A DNA stretch of 64,000 bases from Streptomyces venezuelae ATCC 10712 (GCF_008639165.1 NZ_CP029197.1:5832001-5896000); one strand, 5' to 3'; numbered from the stretch's first letter, positions 1 through 12,808 are shown. Numbers and translations: made by a program. The notes: generated by a model from the sequence alone, not told the origin.

Positions 1-1
1 C

Positions 2-1282
2 ACGGTCCGCCGCACGACCCTCCCCGGCGGGCTCCGGATCGTCACCGAGACCCTCCCCTCCGTGCGCTCCGCCACCTTCGGCATCTGGGCGCACGTCGGC
101 TCCCGCGACGAGACCCCGACGCTGGGCGGCGCCACCCACTACCTGGAGCACCTCCTCTTCAAGGGCACCCGCAAGCGGTCCGCCCTCGACATCTCCGCCG
201 CGATCGACGCGGTCGGCGGCGAGATGAACGCCTTCACGGCGAAGGAGTACACCTGCTACTACGCCCGGGTCCTCGACACCGACCTGCCGCTGGCGATCGA
301 CGTCGTCTGCGACATGCTCACGGACTCGCTCATCCTCGAAGAGGACGTGGACGCCGAGCGCGGCGTCATCCTCGAAGAGATCGCGATGACCGAGGACGAC
401 CCCGGTGACGTGGTGCACGAGCTGTTCGCGCGGACCATGTTCGGCGACACCCCGCTGGGCCGCCCGGTCCTCGGCACCGTCGACACGGTCAACGGTCTCA
501 CCCGCGGCCAGATCGCCCGCTTCTACCGGAAGCACTACGACCCCACCCACCTGGTCGTCGCCGCCGCGGGCAACGTCGACCACGCCACGGTGGTACGCCA
601 GGTCCGCCGCGCCTTCGAGAAGGCCGGCGCCCTCGGCCGTACCGACGGGGTCCCGGTCGCCCCCCGCACCGGCGTGCGCACCCTGCGCGCGGCGGGCCGC
701 GTCGAGCTCCTGAACCGCAAGACGGAGCAGGCGCACGTCGTCCTCGGCATGCCGGGCCTGGCCCGCAACGACGAGCGCCGCTGGGCCCTCGGCGTACTGA
801 ACACCGCCCTCGGCGGCGGCATGTCCTCCCGCCTCTTCCAGGAGGTCCGCGAGAAGCGCGGCCTGGCCTACAGCGTGTACTCGTACACCTCGGGCTTCGC
901 CGACTGCGGCCTCTTCGGGGTGTACGCGGGCTGCCGCCCCGGCCAGGTCCACGACGTCCTGAAGATCTGCCGCGACGAGCTCCACAAGGTCGCGTCGGAC
1001 GGCCTCACGGACGACGAGATCGCCCGCGCCGTCGGCCAGCTCTCCGGTTCGACCGTGCTCGGCCTGGAGGACACCGGCGCGCTGATGAACCGCATCGGCA
1101 AGAGCGAGCTGTGCTGGGGCACCCAGATGTCCGTCGACGACATGCTGGACCGGATCGCCGCGGTCACCCCGGACGAGGTCCGCGAGGTCGCCCGCGATGT
1201 ACTGGAGCAGCGGCCCTCGCTCTCGGTGATCGGCCCGCTGAAGGACAAGCAGGCGGACCGCCTCCACCAAGCGGTCTCCTGA
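2..1282 (+). CDS. M16 family zinc peptidase (5' end outside window)
   Basis: The frame is open from the first bases of the window, so the true start lies upstream; the GTG at 62 is internal. Near the N-terminal end the inverted zinc motif H-x-x-E-H (HYLEH, bases 137-151) is followed by FKGT, and about 75 residues later comes the conserved acidic stretch VILEEIAMTEDDP that supplies the third ligand in M16 peptidases. The C-terminal half has the second M16 domain with GMSSRLFQEVREKRGLAYSVYS. This is the single-chain, processing-peptidase-like subgroup of about 450 residues. It lies 26 bp before dapB, and in streptomycetes it usually follows rpsO and pnp, so it is probably in that transcription unit. 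The in vivo substrate is unknown. Confidence 0.93.
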   Translation, partial: TVRRTTLPGGLRIVTETLPSVRSATFGIWAHVGSRDETPTLGGATHYLEHLLFKGTRKRSALDISAAIDAVGGEMNAFTAKEYTCYYARVLDTDLPLAIDVVCDMLTDSLILEEDVDAERGVILEEIAMTEDDPGDVVHELFARTMFGDTPLGRPVLGTVDTVNGLTRGQIARFYRKHYDPTHLVVAAAGNVDHATVVRQVRRAFEKAGALGRTDGVPVAPRTGVRTLRAAGRVELLNRKTEQAHVVLGMPGLARNDERRWALGVLNTALGGGMSSRLFQEVREKRGLAYSVYSYTSGFADCGLFGVYAGCRPGQVHDVLKICRDELHKVASDGLTDDEIARAVGQLSGSTVLGLEDTGALMNRIGKSELCWGTQMSVDDMLDRIAAVTPDEVREVARDVLEQRPSLSVIGPLKDKQADRLHQAVS

Positions 1283-1308
1283 CCCCGATCCGTAAGGAAG
1301 ACGAAGCA

Positions 1309-2061
1309 ATGAGCAAGCTGCGCGTGGCGGTCCTCGGTGCCCAGGGCCGGATCGGCTCCGAAGCCGTCAAGGCCGTCGAGGCCGCCGAGGACATGGAACT
1401 GGTCGCGGCCCTCGGCCGGGGCGACAAGCTGGAGCGCCTCGTCGAGGCGGACGCCCAGGTCGTCGTCGAACTGACCACCCCCGCCTCGGTCATGGAGAAC
1501 CTCGAGTTCTGCGTGCGCCACGGCATGCACGCGGTCGTCGGCACCACCGGCTGGACCGAGGAGCGCCTCGCGCAGCTGCGGACCTGGCTCGCCGCCTCCC
1601 CGGAGACCGGTGTGCTCATCGCCCCGAACTTCTCCATCGGCGCGGTCCTCACCATGAAGTTCGCCCAGATCGCGGCCCCGTACTTCGAGTCGGTCGAGGT
1701 CGTCGAGCTGCACCACCCGCACAAGGTGGACGCCCCCTCCGGCACCGCGACCCGGACGGCCCAGCTGATCGCCGCCGCCCGCGCCGAGGCCGGTCTGGGC
1801 GCCCAGCCGGACGCGACCGCGACCGCCCTGGACGGGGCCCGCGGCGCCGACGTCGACGGCGTCCGCGTGCACGCCGTGCGCCTCGCGGGCCTGCTGGCCC
1901 ACCAGGAGGTGCTGCTCGGCGGCGAGGGGGAGACCCTCACCGTCCGGCACGACTCACTGCACCACTCCAGCTTCATGCCGGGCATCCTGCTGGGTGCCCG
2001 CCGCGTGACCACCGCTCCGGGCCTCACCTTCGGCCTGGAGAACTTCATGGACCTGGGCTGA
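1309..2061 (+). CDS. dapB: 4-hydroxy-tetrahydrodipicolinate reductase DapB
   Basis: Reduces 4-hydroxy-tetrahydrodipicolinate with NAD(P)H in the diaminopimelate/lysine pathway, supplying LL-DAP for the cell wall. The 250-residue protein opens with the Rossmann motif VLGAQGRIGSE. The catalytic signature ELHHPHKVDAPSGTA carries the general acid/base His pair, the Lys and the substrate-binding PSGTA loop. The length is normal for actinobacterial DapB. The ATG at 1309 is preceded by AAGGAAG (1294-1300) at good spacing. The gene follows the M16 peptidase by 26 bp and precedes a membrane protein gene by 5 bp, so it sits inside an operon. The partner enzyme DapA is encoded 2.4 kb downstream in a separate unit. 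Confidence 0.97.
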   Translation: MSKLRVAVLGAQGRIGSEAVKAVEAAEDMELVAALGRGDKLERLVEADAQVVVELTTPASVMENLEFCVRHGMHAVVGTTGWTEERLAQLRTWLAASPETGVLIAPNFSIGAVLTMKFAQIAAPYFESVEVVELHHPHKVDAPSGTATRTAQLIAAARAEAGLGAQPDATATALDGARGADVDGVRVHAVRLAGLLAHQEVLLGGEGETLTVRHDSLHHSSFMPGILLGARRVTTAPGLTFGLENFMDLG

Positions 2062-2066
2062 CGGCG

Positions 2067-2519
2067 ATGGGCGGAAAGATCACGTACGTCTTCCTGGCCA
2101 CCGTCCTCGTCCTCGTCTTCGGTGTGGTGGCGATGGAGGGCGTCCTGCTCCTCCTGACGGGCGAGCCGGCCGCCATGGGCATGGGCGCGGTGGCGTTCCT
2201 GCTGCCCGCCGTCGGCGGCTGGTTCCTCTGGCAGAACACCAGCTTCGCGCGCCGGGCCAACCGCCTGGCGGCGGAGCTGGAGGCCGAGGGCGGCCTGCCT
2301 GTCGACGAGCTGAAGCGCACGGAGGGCGGCCGGATCGACCGCGACTCCGCCGACGAGGTCTTCGCCCGGCGCAAGGCCGAGACGGAGGACTCGCCGGACG
2401 ACTGGCGCTGCTGGTTCCGGCTCGCGGTGGCGTATCACGACGCCCGCGACACCCCTCGGGCCCGCAAGGCGATGCAGAAGGCCATCGCCCTCCACGAGGG
2501 GCGTCCGGTCAGCGCCTGA
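2067..2519 (+). CDS. Small membrane protein with TPR-like C-terminal half
   Basis: 150 residues. Two hydrophobic helices (about residues 5-30 and 35-55) are followed by a soluble, charged region in which DDWRCWFRLAVAYHDARDTPRARKAMQKAIALH reads like one tetratricopeptide-type helix pair. The ATG lies 5 bp after the dapB stop, so translation is probably coupled. A protein of this kind is conserved after dapB in streptomycetes, to my knowledge without an assigned function. A role linked to envelope or lysine metabolism is inference from position only. Confidence 0.8.
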   Translation: MGGKITYVFLATVLVLVFGVVAMEGVLLLLTGEPAAMGMGAVAFLLPAVGGWFLWQNTSFARRANRLAAELEAEGGLPVDELKRTEGGRIDRDSADEVFARRKAETEDSPDDWRCWFRLAVAYHDARDTPRARKAMQKAIALHEGRPVSA

Positions 2520-2528
2520 CCCGCTCGG

Positions 2529-3089
2529 TCAGCGGGTGGCGGCCGGGGCCGCGCCGTACTCGGCGTGCCAGGCCTCGACCGTGTCGGCCGCCCGGTCGAA
2601 GGCCTCGACCCGGGACAGGAAGTCGGCGTTGTGGTCGGTGAGCAGCAGAAGCTGCTCACCACCCTGCCGGTCGAGCACCAGGGCCTGGCCCTGCACCGTC
2701 CGGGGGAGACCCAGCCAGCGCACCGGCTGCTGCGCGGTGCGCACGGACGTCACCTTGGCCCACGGCACGGTGACGGTGGAGAAGAAGGCCACGCGGCGCA
2801 CTCCGGCGCGGCTCACCCAGGTGCCCACGCGCAGCATGCGCAGGGCGGCCAGGATCACGGCCACCGCGAGGCCCAGGGTGATGCCCGCGCCGTCGAAGGC
2901 CCCCGCGGCGGCGATGATCACCGCGGCGAGGAGGACGAACGAGGCGAGCAGCAGCGCGAGCGCCGCCGATCCGACGCGCCACGAGCCCGGCCGGTACGGA
3001 CGGCGCCACTGGTCGTGGTCGTCGAACGGCAGGGCGACGTGGTCGGTCGTGTCAAAAGCACGGTCGGCCGTCAGAAAGGGCAGGGGCAC
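2529..3089 (-). CDS. Membrane-anchored PH-domain-like protein
   Basis: 186 residues, convergent with the preceding operon. Residues about 38-85 form two close hydrophobic helices. The following segment (RVAFFSTVTVPWAKVTSVR...LVLDRQGGEQLLLLTDH) has the alternating strand pattern of bacterial PH-domain proteins that follow a two-helix membrane anchor. The GTG at 3089 has GAGGA six bases upstream on the minus strand. Function is unknown. It is followed by no obvious operon partner; the next minus-strand gene lies upstream at 3144-3383. Confidence 0.8.
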   Translation of the reverse strand: MPLPFLTADRAFDTTDHVALPFDDHDQWRRPYRPGSWRVGSAALALLLASFVLLAAVIIAAAGAFDGAGITLGLAVAVILAALRMLRVGTWVSRAGVRRVAFFSTVTVPWAKVTSVRTAQQPVRWLGLPRTVQGQALVLDRQGGEQLLLLTDHNADFLSRVEAFDRAADTVEAWHAEYGAAPAATR

Positions 3090-3143
3090 GACAGGTCCTC
3101 ACTCACAAGCACGCTCGAAGGGGCGATGCCCGGTGAGGCTACC

Positions 3144-3383
3144 TCAGCGGTTGTCGGAGGCCTCGGACTGCTGCTGACGAGTGGCGGAGTCACCCGACTG
3201 CAGGGACGGCATCCCGAAGATCAGCGACCCGACGAGACCGGCGACGACGGTCAGTCCGAGCAGGGTACGGCCCACGATCTGCGAGGCGCCCAGGCGCTCC
3301 CGGGGTGGTGGCGTGACGTTACTGCGGAAATGGTCGGCCTCCGCGACGAACGCGAACGGTACGGCCTCTTTCCGGCTGAACAT
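3144..3383 (-). CDS. Small single-span membrane protein, unknown function
   Basis: 79 residues from the ATG at 3383. The chain has a charged cytosolic N terminus (MFSRKEAVPFAFVAEADHF), one transmembrane segment (GRTLLGLTVVAGLVGSLIFG) and a short Gln/Ser-rich tail. AGGAGAG lies 8 nt before this ATG, which favours it over the in-frame GTG at 3419 that would add 12 residues. It is divergent from thyX. The shared 156-bp region carries an AT-richer inverted repeat at 3444-3465. I do not recognise a family. Confidence 0.65.
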   Translation of the reverse strand: MFSRKEAVPFAFVAEADHFRSNVTPPPRERLGASQIVGRTLLGLTVVAGLVGSLIFGMPSLQSGDSATRQQQSEASDNR

Positions 3384-3443
3384 CAGGGCCACTCTCCTCC
3401 GGTCGTTGTGATGCGTCACAAGGAGAGACGACGGAACCGGGGT

Positions 3444-3465
3444 TTTGGTGCCCTATTTCACCAAA
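3444..3465. promoter_or_regulatory. Inverted repeat TTTGGTG-N8-CACCAAA upstream of thyX
   Basis: Perfect 7-bp arms (3444-3450 and 3459-3465) separated by 8 bp lie between the divergent small membrane protein gene and thyX, in a locally AT-richer stretch. Spacing and symmetry suit a dimeric repressor site. A TAACCT box at 3499-3504 could be the thyX -10 element. No regulator is known to me for this motif. Confidence 0.35.
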
Positions 3466-3539
3466 GCGGCCGAATCTCATCCTCCAGTAGGACCCGGCTA
3501 ACCTGTTCCCTGCGTAACCGCCGACTGGAAGGACCGCTG

Positions 3540-4280
3540 GTGACCGACACCCCCACCGACCCCGAGAAGATCGACTTCCGGAGCGACGTCACCGTCGAGC
3601 TGGTCAAGAGCGCGGCGGCCGACTCCGACGTCCTCTGGGCGGCCCGGGTCTCCACGGCGGGCGAGCAGTCCCTCGAAGAGCTCCAGAAGGACCCGGAGCG
3701 CTCGAAGGGCCTCATCAACTACCTGATGCGGGACCGCCACGGCAGCCCGTTCGAGCACAACTCGATGACGTTCTTCATCAGCGCCCCGATCTTCGTGTTC
3801 CGGGAGTTCATGCGGCACCGCGTCGGCTGGTCGTACAACGAGGAATCGGGCCGCTACCGGCAGCTCGAGCCGGTCTTCTACGTCCCCGACACCTCGCGCA
3901 AGCTCGTCCAGGAGGGGCGCCCCGGCAAGTACGTCTTCGTCGACGGCACCCCGGAGCAGCACGAGCTCGTCAGTCGCACGATGGAGGAGTCGTACCGTCA
4001 GGCGTACGCCACCTACCAGGAGATGCTGGCCGCCGGCGTCGCCCGCGAGGTCGCCCGCTCGGTCCTCCCCGTCGGCCTCTTCTCCTCCATGTACGCCACG
4101 TGCAACGCGCGCTCGCTGATGCACTTCCTCGGTCTGCGCACCCAGCACGAGCTGGCCGCGGTCCCGTCCTTCCCGCAGCGGGAGATCGAGATGGTCGGCG
4201 AGAAGATGGAAGAGCACTGGGCCCGGCTGATGCCGCTGACCCACGCCGCCTTCAACAAGAACGGTCGTGTGGCCCCGTAG
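3540..4280 (+). CDS. thyX: Flavin-dependent thymidylate synthase ThyX
   Basis: Makes dTMP from dUMP using FAD, NADPH and methylene-tetrahydrofolate. The 246-residue chain contains RHRVGWSYNEESGRY at residues 92-106, the ThyX signature. It has one residue more between RHR and the following S-Y-N than the RHR-X7-S form I remember from Thermotoga and Mycobacterium. The end of the domain has NARSLMHFLGLRTQ, which contributes the substrate-binding Arg. The start is GTG at 3540 with GGAAGGA at 3527-3533, six bases upstream; an in-frame extension upstream is not protein-like. A strong hairpin follows at 4360-4397. Confidence 0.97.
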   Translation: MTDTPTDPEKIDFRSDVTVELVKSAAADSDVLWAARVSTAGEQSLEELQKDPERSKGLINYLMRDRHGSPFEHNSMTFFISAPIFVFREFMRHRVGWSYNEESGRYRQLEPVFYVPDTSRKLVQEGRPGKYVFVDGTPEQHELVSRTMEESYRQAYATYQEMLAAGVAREVARSVLPVGLFSSMYATCNARSLMHFLGLRTQHELAAVPSFPQREIEMVGEKMEEHWARLMPLTHAAFNKNGRVAP

Positions 4281-4318
4281 GGCACAGATGTCCGAACGCC
4301 TCGCGCGAAGTGTCCGTA

Positions 4319-4348
4319 TTGCGGCGTTTCACGAAGTTCATCTAGGCT
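4319..4348 (+). promoter_or_regulatory. Candidate promoter TTGCGG-18-TAGGCT
   Basis: TTGCGG (4319-4324) and TAGGCT (4343-4348) are separated by 18 bp, close to the streptomycete housekeeping consensus. Transcription would begin near 4355, immediately before the hairpin at 4360-4397. It could drive a short RNA or a structured dapA leader. Confidence 0.4.
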
Positions 4349-4359
4349 GATCAAACGGA

Positions 4360-4397
4360 CCCGGCGCTGCCTGAACCCCCGAGCAGGCAGCGCCGGG
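4360..4397 (+). terminator. 14-bp perfect hairpin between thyX and dapA
   Basis: CCCGGCGCTGCCTG (4360-4373) pairs perfectly with CAGGCAGCGCCGGG (4384-4397) across a 10-nt loop. It is followed by CTCCCTTTCTCC, not a uridine run. It is placed as the thyX terminator, though a promoter-like sequence lies just upstream. Confidence 0.75.
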
Positions 4398-4445
4398 CTC
4401 CCTTTCTCCTGTCCCCCTAAGGGGCACCCGGCGCTGAGCAGCGAG

Positions 4446-4451
4446 TAGCGT
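4446..4451 (+). promoter_or_regulatory. dapA -10 box TAGCGT (leaderless arrangement)
   Basis: TAGCGT ends exactly 7 nt before the dapA ATG at 4459, and no ribosome-binding site is present. Transcription would start at or next to the A of the ATG, so dapA is probably leaderless from this promoter. Confidence 0.5.
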
Positions 4452-4458
4452 GTTACCC

Positions 4459-5358
4459 ATGGCTCCGATCTCCACTCCGCAGACCCCCTTCGGGCGGGTC
4501 CTCACCGCCATGGTCACGCCCTTCACGGCGGACGGCGCACTCGACCTCGACGGTGCCCAGCGACTGGCCACCCACCTGGTGGACGCAGGCAACGACGGCC
4601 TCGTCGTCAACGGCACCACCGGCGAGTCCCCCACCACCAGCGACGCGGAGAAATCGGAGCTGGTACGAGCGGTACTGGAGGCGGTCGGAGACCGCGCCCA
4701 CGTCGTGGCCGGCATCGGCACCAACGACACCCACCACTCCATCGAGCTCGCCCGCACCGCCGAGCGCGACGGCGCACACGGCCTGCTCGCCGTCACCCCG
4801 TACTACAACAAGCCCCCGCAGGAGGGCCTGTACCGGCACTTCTCGGCCATCGCCGACGCCACCGAGCTCCCGGTGATGCTCTACGACATCCCCGGCCGCA
4901 GCGGCGTCCCCATCGACACCGAGACGATCGTCCGGCTCGCCGAGCACCCGCGCATCGTCGCCAACAAGGACGCCAAGGGCGACCTCGGCCGCGCCAGCTG
5001 GGCCATCGCCCGCTCCGGCCTCGCCTGGTACTCCGGCGACGACATGCTCAACCTCCCGCTGCTCTCGGTCGGCGCCTGCGGCTTCGTCTCCGTCGTGGGC
5101 CACGTCGTCACCCCGGAGCTCCGCGCCCTCCTCGAAGCCCACCTGGGCGGCGAGGTCCAGAAGGCCACCGAGATCCACCAGAAGCTGCTCCCGGTCTACA
5201 CCGGAATGTTCCGCACCCAGGGCGTCATGACCACCAAGGCCGCCCTGGCCCTCCAGGGCCTCCCGGCCGGCCCCCTGCGACCCCCGCTGGTCGAGCTCTC
5301 CGCCCAGGAGACCGAGCAGCTCAAGGTCGACCTGGCCGCCGGTGGGGTAGAGCTCTGA
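4459..5358 (+). CDS. dapA: 4-hydroxy-tetrahydrodipicolinate synthase DapA
   Basis: Condenses pyruvate with aspartate semialdehyde, the committed step to diaminopimelate and lysine. The 299-residue TIM barrel shows GTTGES (about 52-57, Thr of the proton relay), VTPYYNKPPQEGLYRHF, YDIPGRSG with the active-site Tyr (about 142), and NKDAKGDL with the Schiff-base Lys (about 170). I chose ATG 4459 because it begins the conserved MAPISTPQTPFG segment and sits 7 nt after a TAGCGT box. The alternative GTG at 4450 would add a TTA codon, rare in streptomycetes. The RNase J gene follows after 99 bp. Confidence 0.96.
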   Translation: MAPISTPQTPFGRVLTAMVTPFTADGALDLDGAQRLATHLVDAGNDGLVVNGTTGESPTTSDAEKSELVRAVLEAVGDRAHVVAGIGTNDTHHSIELARTAERDGAHGLLAVTPYYNKPPQEGLYRHFSAIADATELPVMLYDIPGRSGVPIDTETIVRLAEHPRIVANKDAKGDLGRASWAIARSGLAWYSGDDMLNLPLLSVGACGFVSVVGHVVTPELRALLEAHLGGEVQKATEIHQKLLPVYTGMFRTQGVMTTKAALALQGLPAGPLRPPLVELSAQETEQLKVDLAAGGVEL

Positions 5359-5408
5359 CACCAGACTTCACAACTGAACACTGACAACAGCAAGTGCACG
5401 AATGTCAT

Positions 5409-5440
5409 GCGCGCCACGTGCCAAGGGGTACGTGGCGTGC
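5409..5440 (+). promoter_or_regulatory. Stem-loop in the RNase J leader
   Basis: Bases 5409-5419 and 5430-5440 (core CGCCACGT / ACGTGGCG, extended by one G-U and two G-C pairs) form an 11-bp stem with a 10-nt loop. The stem ends 7 nt before GAGGAG of the rnj ribosome-binding site. It could be a processing or autoregulatory element. Confidence 0.45.
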
Positions 5441-5457
5441 GTGGTGAGGAGAGTCTT

Positions 5458-7143
5458 TTGAGTCATCCGCATCCTGAACTCGGCGCCCCGCCGAAGCTGC
5501 CGAAGGGCGCCCTGCGCGTCATCCCGCTCGGCGGGCTCGGTGAGATCGGCCGGAACATGACGGTCTTCGAGTTCGACGGCCGCCTGCTGATCGTCGACTG
5601 CGGCGTCCTCTTCCCCGAAGAGGAGCAGCCCGGCGTCGACCTGATCCTGCCGGACTTCACCATCATCCGGGACCGCCTCGACGACATCGAGGGCATCGTG
5701 CTCACGCACGGCCATGAGGACCACATCGGTGCCGTCCCCTACCTGCTCCGGCTCAAGCCGGACATCCCGCTCATCGGCTCCAAGCTGACCCTCGCCCTGA
5801 TCGAGGCCAAGCTCCAGGAGCACCGCATCCGCCCCTACACCCTCGAGGTGAAGGAAGGCGACCGGGAGACCCTGGGCGCGTTCGACTGCGAGTTCATCGC
5901 GGTCAACCACTCCATCCCGGACGCTCTCGCGGTCGCGATCCGCACCCCCGCGGGCATGGCCGTCGCCACCGGCGACTTCAAGATGGACCAGCTCCCGCTG
6001 GACGGCCGCCTCACCGACCTCCACGCGTTCGCGCGGCTGAGCGAGGAGGGCATCGACCTCCTTCTCTCGGACTCCACGAACGCCGAGGTCCCGGGCTTCG
6101 TCCCGCCGGAGAAGGACATCTCCAACGTCCTGCGCACGGTCTTCGCGAACGCCCAGAAGCGCATCATCGTGGCCAGCTTCGCCAGCCACGTGCACCGCAT
6201 CCAGCAGATCCTCGACGCCGCCCACGAGTACGGCCGCCGGGTCGCCTTCGTCGGCCGCTCGATGGTCCGCAACATGGGCATCGCCCGCGACCTGGGCTAC
6301 CTCCGGGTCCCGGCCGGCCTCGTCGTGGACGTGAAGACCCTCGACGACCTGCCGGACGACGAGGTCGTGCTCGTCTGCACCGGCTCCCAGGGCGAGCCGA
6401 TGGCCGCCCTGTCCCGCATGGCCAACCGCGACCACCAGATCCGGATCGTCCCCGGTGACACGGTCATCCTGGCCTCGTCCCTCATCCCGGGCAACGAGAA
6501 CGCGGTCTACCGCGTGATCAACGGCCTGACCCGCTGGGGCGCGAACGTCGTCCACAAGGGCAACGCCAAGGTCCACGTCTCGGGTCACGCCTCGGCCGGC
6601 GAGCTGCTGTACTTCTACAACATCTGCCGCCCGAAGAACCTCATGCCGGTCCACGGCGAATGGCGCCACCTGCGCGCCAACGCCGAGCTCGGCGCGCTGA
6701 CGGGTATCCCCAAGGACCACATCGTGATCGCCGAGGACGGCGTCGTCGTCGACCTCGTCGACGGCCGCGCCCGGATCACCGGCAAGGTCCAGGCGGGTTA
6801 CGTGTACGTCGACGGCCTCTCGGTCGGCGACGTCACCGAGACCTCGCTCAAGGACCGCCGCATCCTGGGCGAGGAGGGCATCATCTCGGTCTTCGTCGTG
6901 GTCGACTCCTCGACCGGCAAGATCGTGGGTGGCCCGCACGTCCACGCCCGGGGCTCCGGCATCGACGACGCCGCGTTCGACGCGGTGCTCCCGAAGATCG
7001 ACCAGGCGCTCAACAAGTCGTTCCAGGACGGCGTCGTCGAACCCCACCAGCTCCAGCAGCTGATCCGCCGCAGCGTCGGTAAGTGGGTCTCCGACACCTA
7101 CCGCCGGCGTCCGATGATCCTCCCGGTCGTCGTCGAGGTCTGA
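5458..7143 (+). CDS. rnj: Ribonuclease J (metallo-beta-lactamase/beta-CASP RNase)
   Basis: Exo/endoribonuclease of mRNA decay and rRNA maturation. The 561-residue protein has the metallo-beta-lactamase motif THGHEDHIGAVPYLL binding two zinc ions, further metal ligands in FIAVNHSIPDAL and ATGDFKMD, and the beta-CASP motifs including VHVSGHASAGEL and MPVHGEWRHL. A C-terminal dimerisation domain follows (YVYVDGLSVGDV...). I chose TTG 5458 because GGAG (5448-5451) lies six bases upstream and the chain then begins LSHPHPELGAPPKLPKGALRV; the upstream in-frame ATG at 5407 would read through the leader stem-loop. A hairpin at 7174-7213 separates it from the rRNA leader. Confidence 0.95.
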   Translation: MSHPHPELGAPPKLPKGALRVIPLGGLGEIGRNMTVFEFDGRLLIVDCGVLFPEEEQPGVDLILPDFTIIRDRLDDIEGIVLTHGHEDHIGAVPYLLRLKPDIPLIGSKLTLALIEAKLQEHRIRPYTLEVKEGDRETLGAFDCEFIAVNHSIPDALAVAIRTPAGMAVATGDFKMDQLPLDGRLTDLHAFARLSEEGIDLLLSDSTNAEVPGFVPPEKDISNVLRTVFANAQKRIIVASFASHVHRIQQILDAAHEYGRRVAFVGRSMVRNMGIARDLGYLRVPAGLVVDVKTLDDLPDDEVVLVCTGSQGEPMAALSRMANRDHQIRIVPGDTVILASSLIPGNENAVYRVINGLTRWGANVVHKGNAKVHVSGHASAGELLYFYNICRPKNLMPVHGEWRHLRANAELGALTGIPKDHIVIAEDGVVVDLVDGRARITGKVQAGYVYVDGLSVGDVTETSLKDRRILGEEGIISVFVVVDSSTGKIVGGPHVHARGSGIDDAAFDAVLPKIDQALNKSFQDGVVEPHQLQQLIRRSVGKWVSDTYRRRPMILPVVVEV

Positions 7144-7173
7144 CGGGCCTGACGGTCTGACCAGCGCAGCACC

Positions 7174-7213
7174 GGAGCGGGGCCCCTCGATTTGCATCGG
7201 GGCGCCCCGCTCC
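7174..7213 (+). terminator. Hairpin terminator after RNase J
   Basis: GGAGCGGGGC (7174-7183) pairs with GCCCCGCTCC (7204-7213), with further partial pairing (CGAT/ATCG) inside the loop. It begins 31 bp after the rnj stop and separates it from the rRNA promoters. Confidence 0.75.
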
Positions 7214-7286
7214 AGTACGTTTACGGCTCCGCCAGAACGGGAAGCCCCGGCGCCGACGTGCGCCTGAACACTTCACCGGGAGGCGG

Positions 7287-7315
7287 GAAATCCGACTCAG
7301 ATCATCTGATAAAGT
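7287..7315 (+). promoter_or_regulatory. rRNA promoter-like block A
   Basis: GAAATC (7287-7292), 17 bp, then TAAAGT (7310-7315), followed by CGGAA. The same arrangement recurs 84 bp downstream. The -10 box matches the actinobacterial consensus; the -35 side is not TTGACA. Tandem promoters are usual upstream of Streptomyces rRNA operons. Confidence 0.55.
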
Positions 7316-7370
7316 CGGAACCGCCGAAAGGCCCCCGGAGTGAAAACAAAAGGGACCGGAAAGCACCGAG

Positions 7371-7399
7371 GAAATCGGATCGGAAAGATCTGATAGAGT
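7371..7399 (+). promoter_or_regulatory. rRNA promoter-like block B
   Basis: GAAATC (7371-7376), 17 bp, then TAGAGT (7394-7399) followed by CGGAA. TAGAGT is the best -10 box in the leader. The block shares GAAATC, ATCTGATA.AGTCGGAA and spacing with block A. Confidence 0.6.
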
Positions 7400-7487
7400 C
7401 GGAAACGCAAGAACGAAGGGAAAAGCCCGGAGGAAAGCCCGAGAGGGTGAGTACAAAGGAAGCCTCCGTTCCTTGAGAACTCAACAG

Positions 7488-7504
7488 CGTGCCAAAAATC
7501 AACG
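7488..7504 (+). other. Left arm of pre-16S processing stem
   Basis: CGTGCCAAAAATCAACG can pair with CGTTGATTAGTTGGCACG at 9262-9279 in the 16S-23S spacer: two 8-bp blocks around a small internal loop. This brackets the 16S gene and is the expected RNase III-type processing helix. The preceding TTGAGAACTCAACAG resembles the element before the 23S gene. Confidence 0.55.
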
Positions 7505-7677
7505 CCAGATTAGTTGATACCCCGTCCATCTTCGGATGGCGAGGTTCCTTTGAAAGTCCTGCCGGCCCTTGTGGCGGGTAGGCAACATACACAGCGAGGA
7601 CGCTGTGGACAGTCGGCCATATTCCGGCCTGACTGTCCCGCTCAACGCGAGTGTGCAACCGGATATCCGGTAAACAT

Positions 7678-12617
<4,940 letters not shown>

Positions 12618-12687
12618 TGCTCGCGTCCACTGTGTTAGTTCTGAAGTAACGAACTCCCTTTGCTGGTTGAGTTCAACTTCATAGAGT

Positions 12688-12804
12688 TTCGGTGGTCATA
12701 GCGTTAGGGAAACGCCCGGTTACATTCCGAACCCGGAAGCTAAGCCTTTCAGCGCCGATGGTACTGCAGGGGGGACCCTGTGGGAGAGTAGGACGCCGCC
12801 GAAC
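12688..12804 (+). rRNA. rrf: 5S ribosomal RNA
   Basis: About 117 nt, from TTCGGTGGTCATAGCG to GACGCCGCCGAAC; the two ends pair as the 5S helix I. It lies about 70 nt after 23S and 4 nt before the tRNA. Ends may differ by a base or two. Confidence 0.95.
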
Positions 12805-12808
12805 ACTT

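Noticed and set aside
7192..7476. 94-codon frame in the rRNA leader
   Set aside because: It spans both promoter-like blocks, has no ribosome-binding site, and is Lys/Arg/Ser-rich by base composition.
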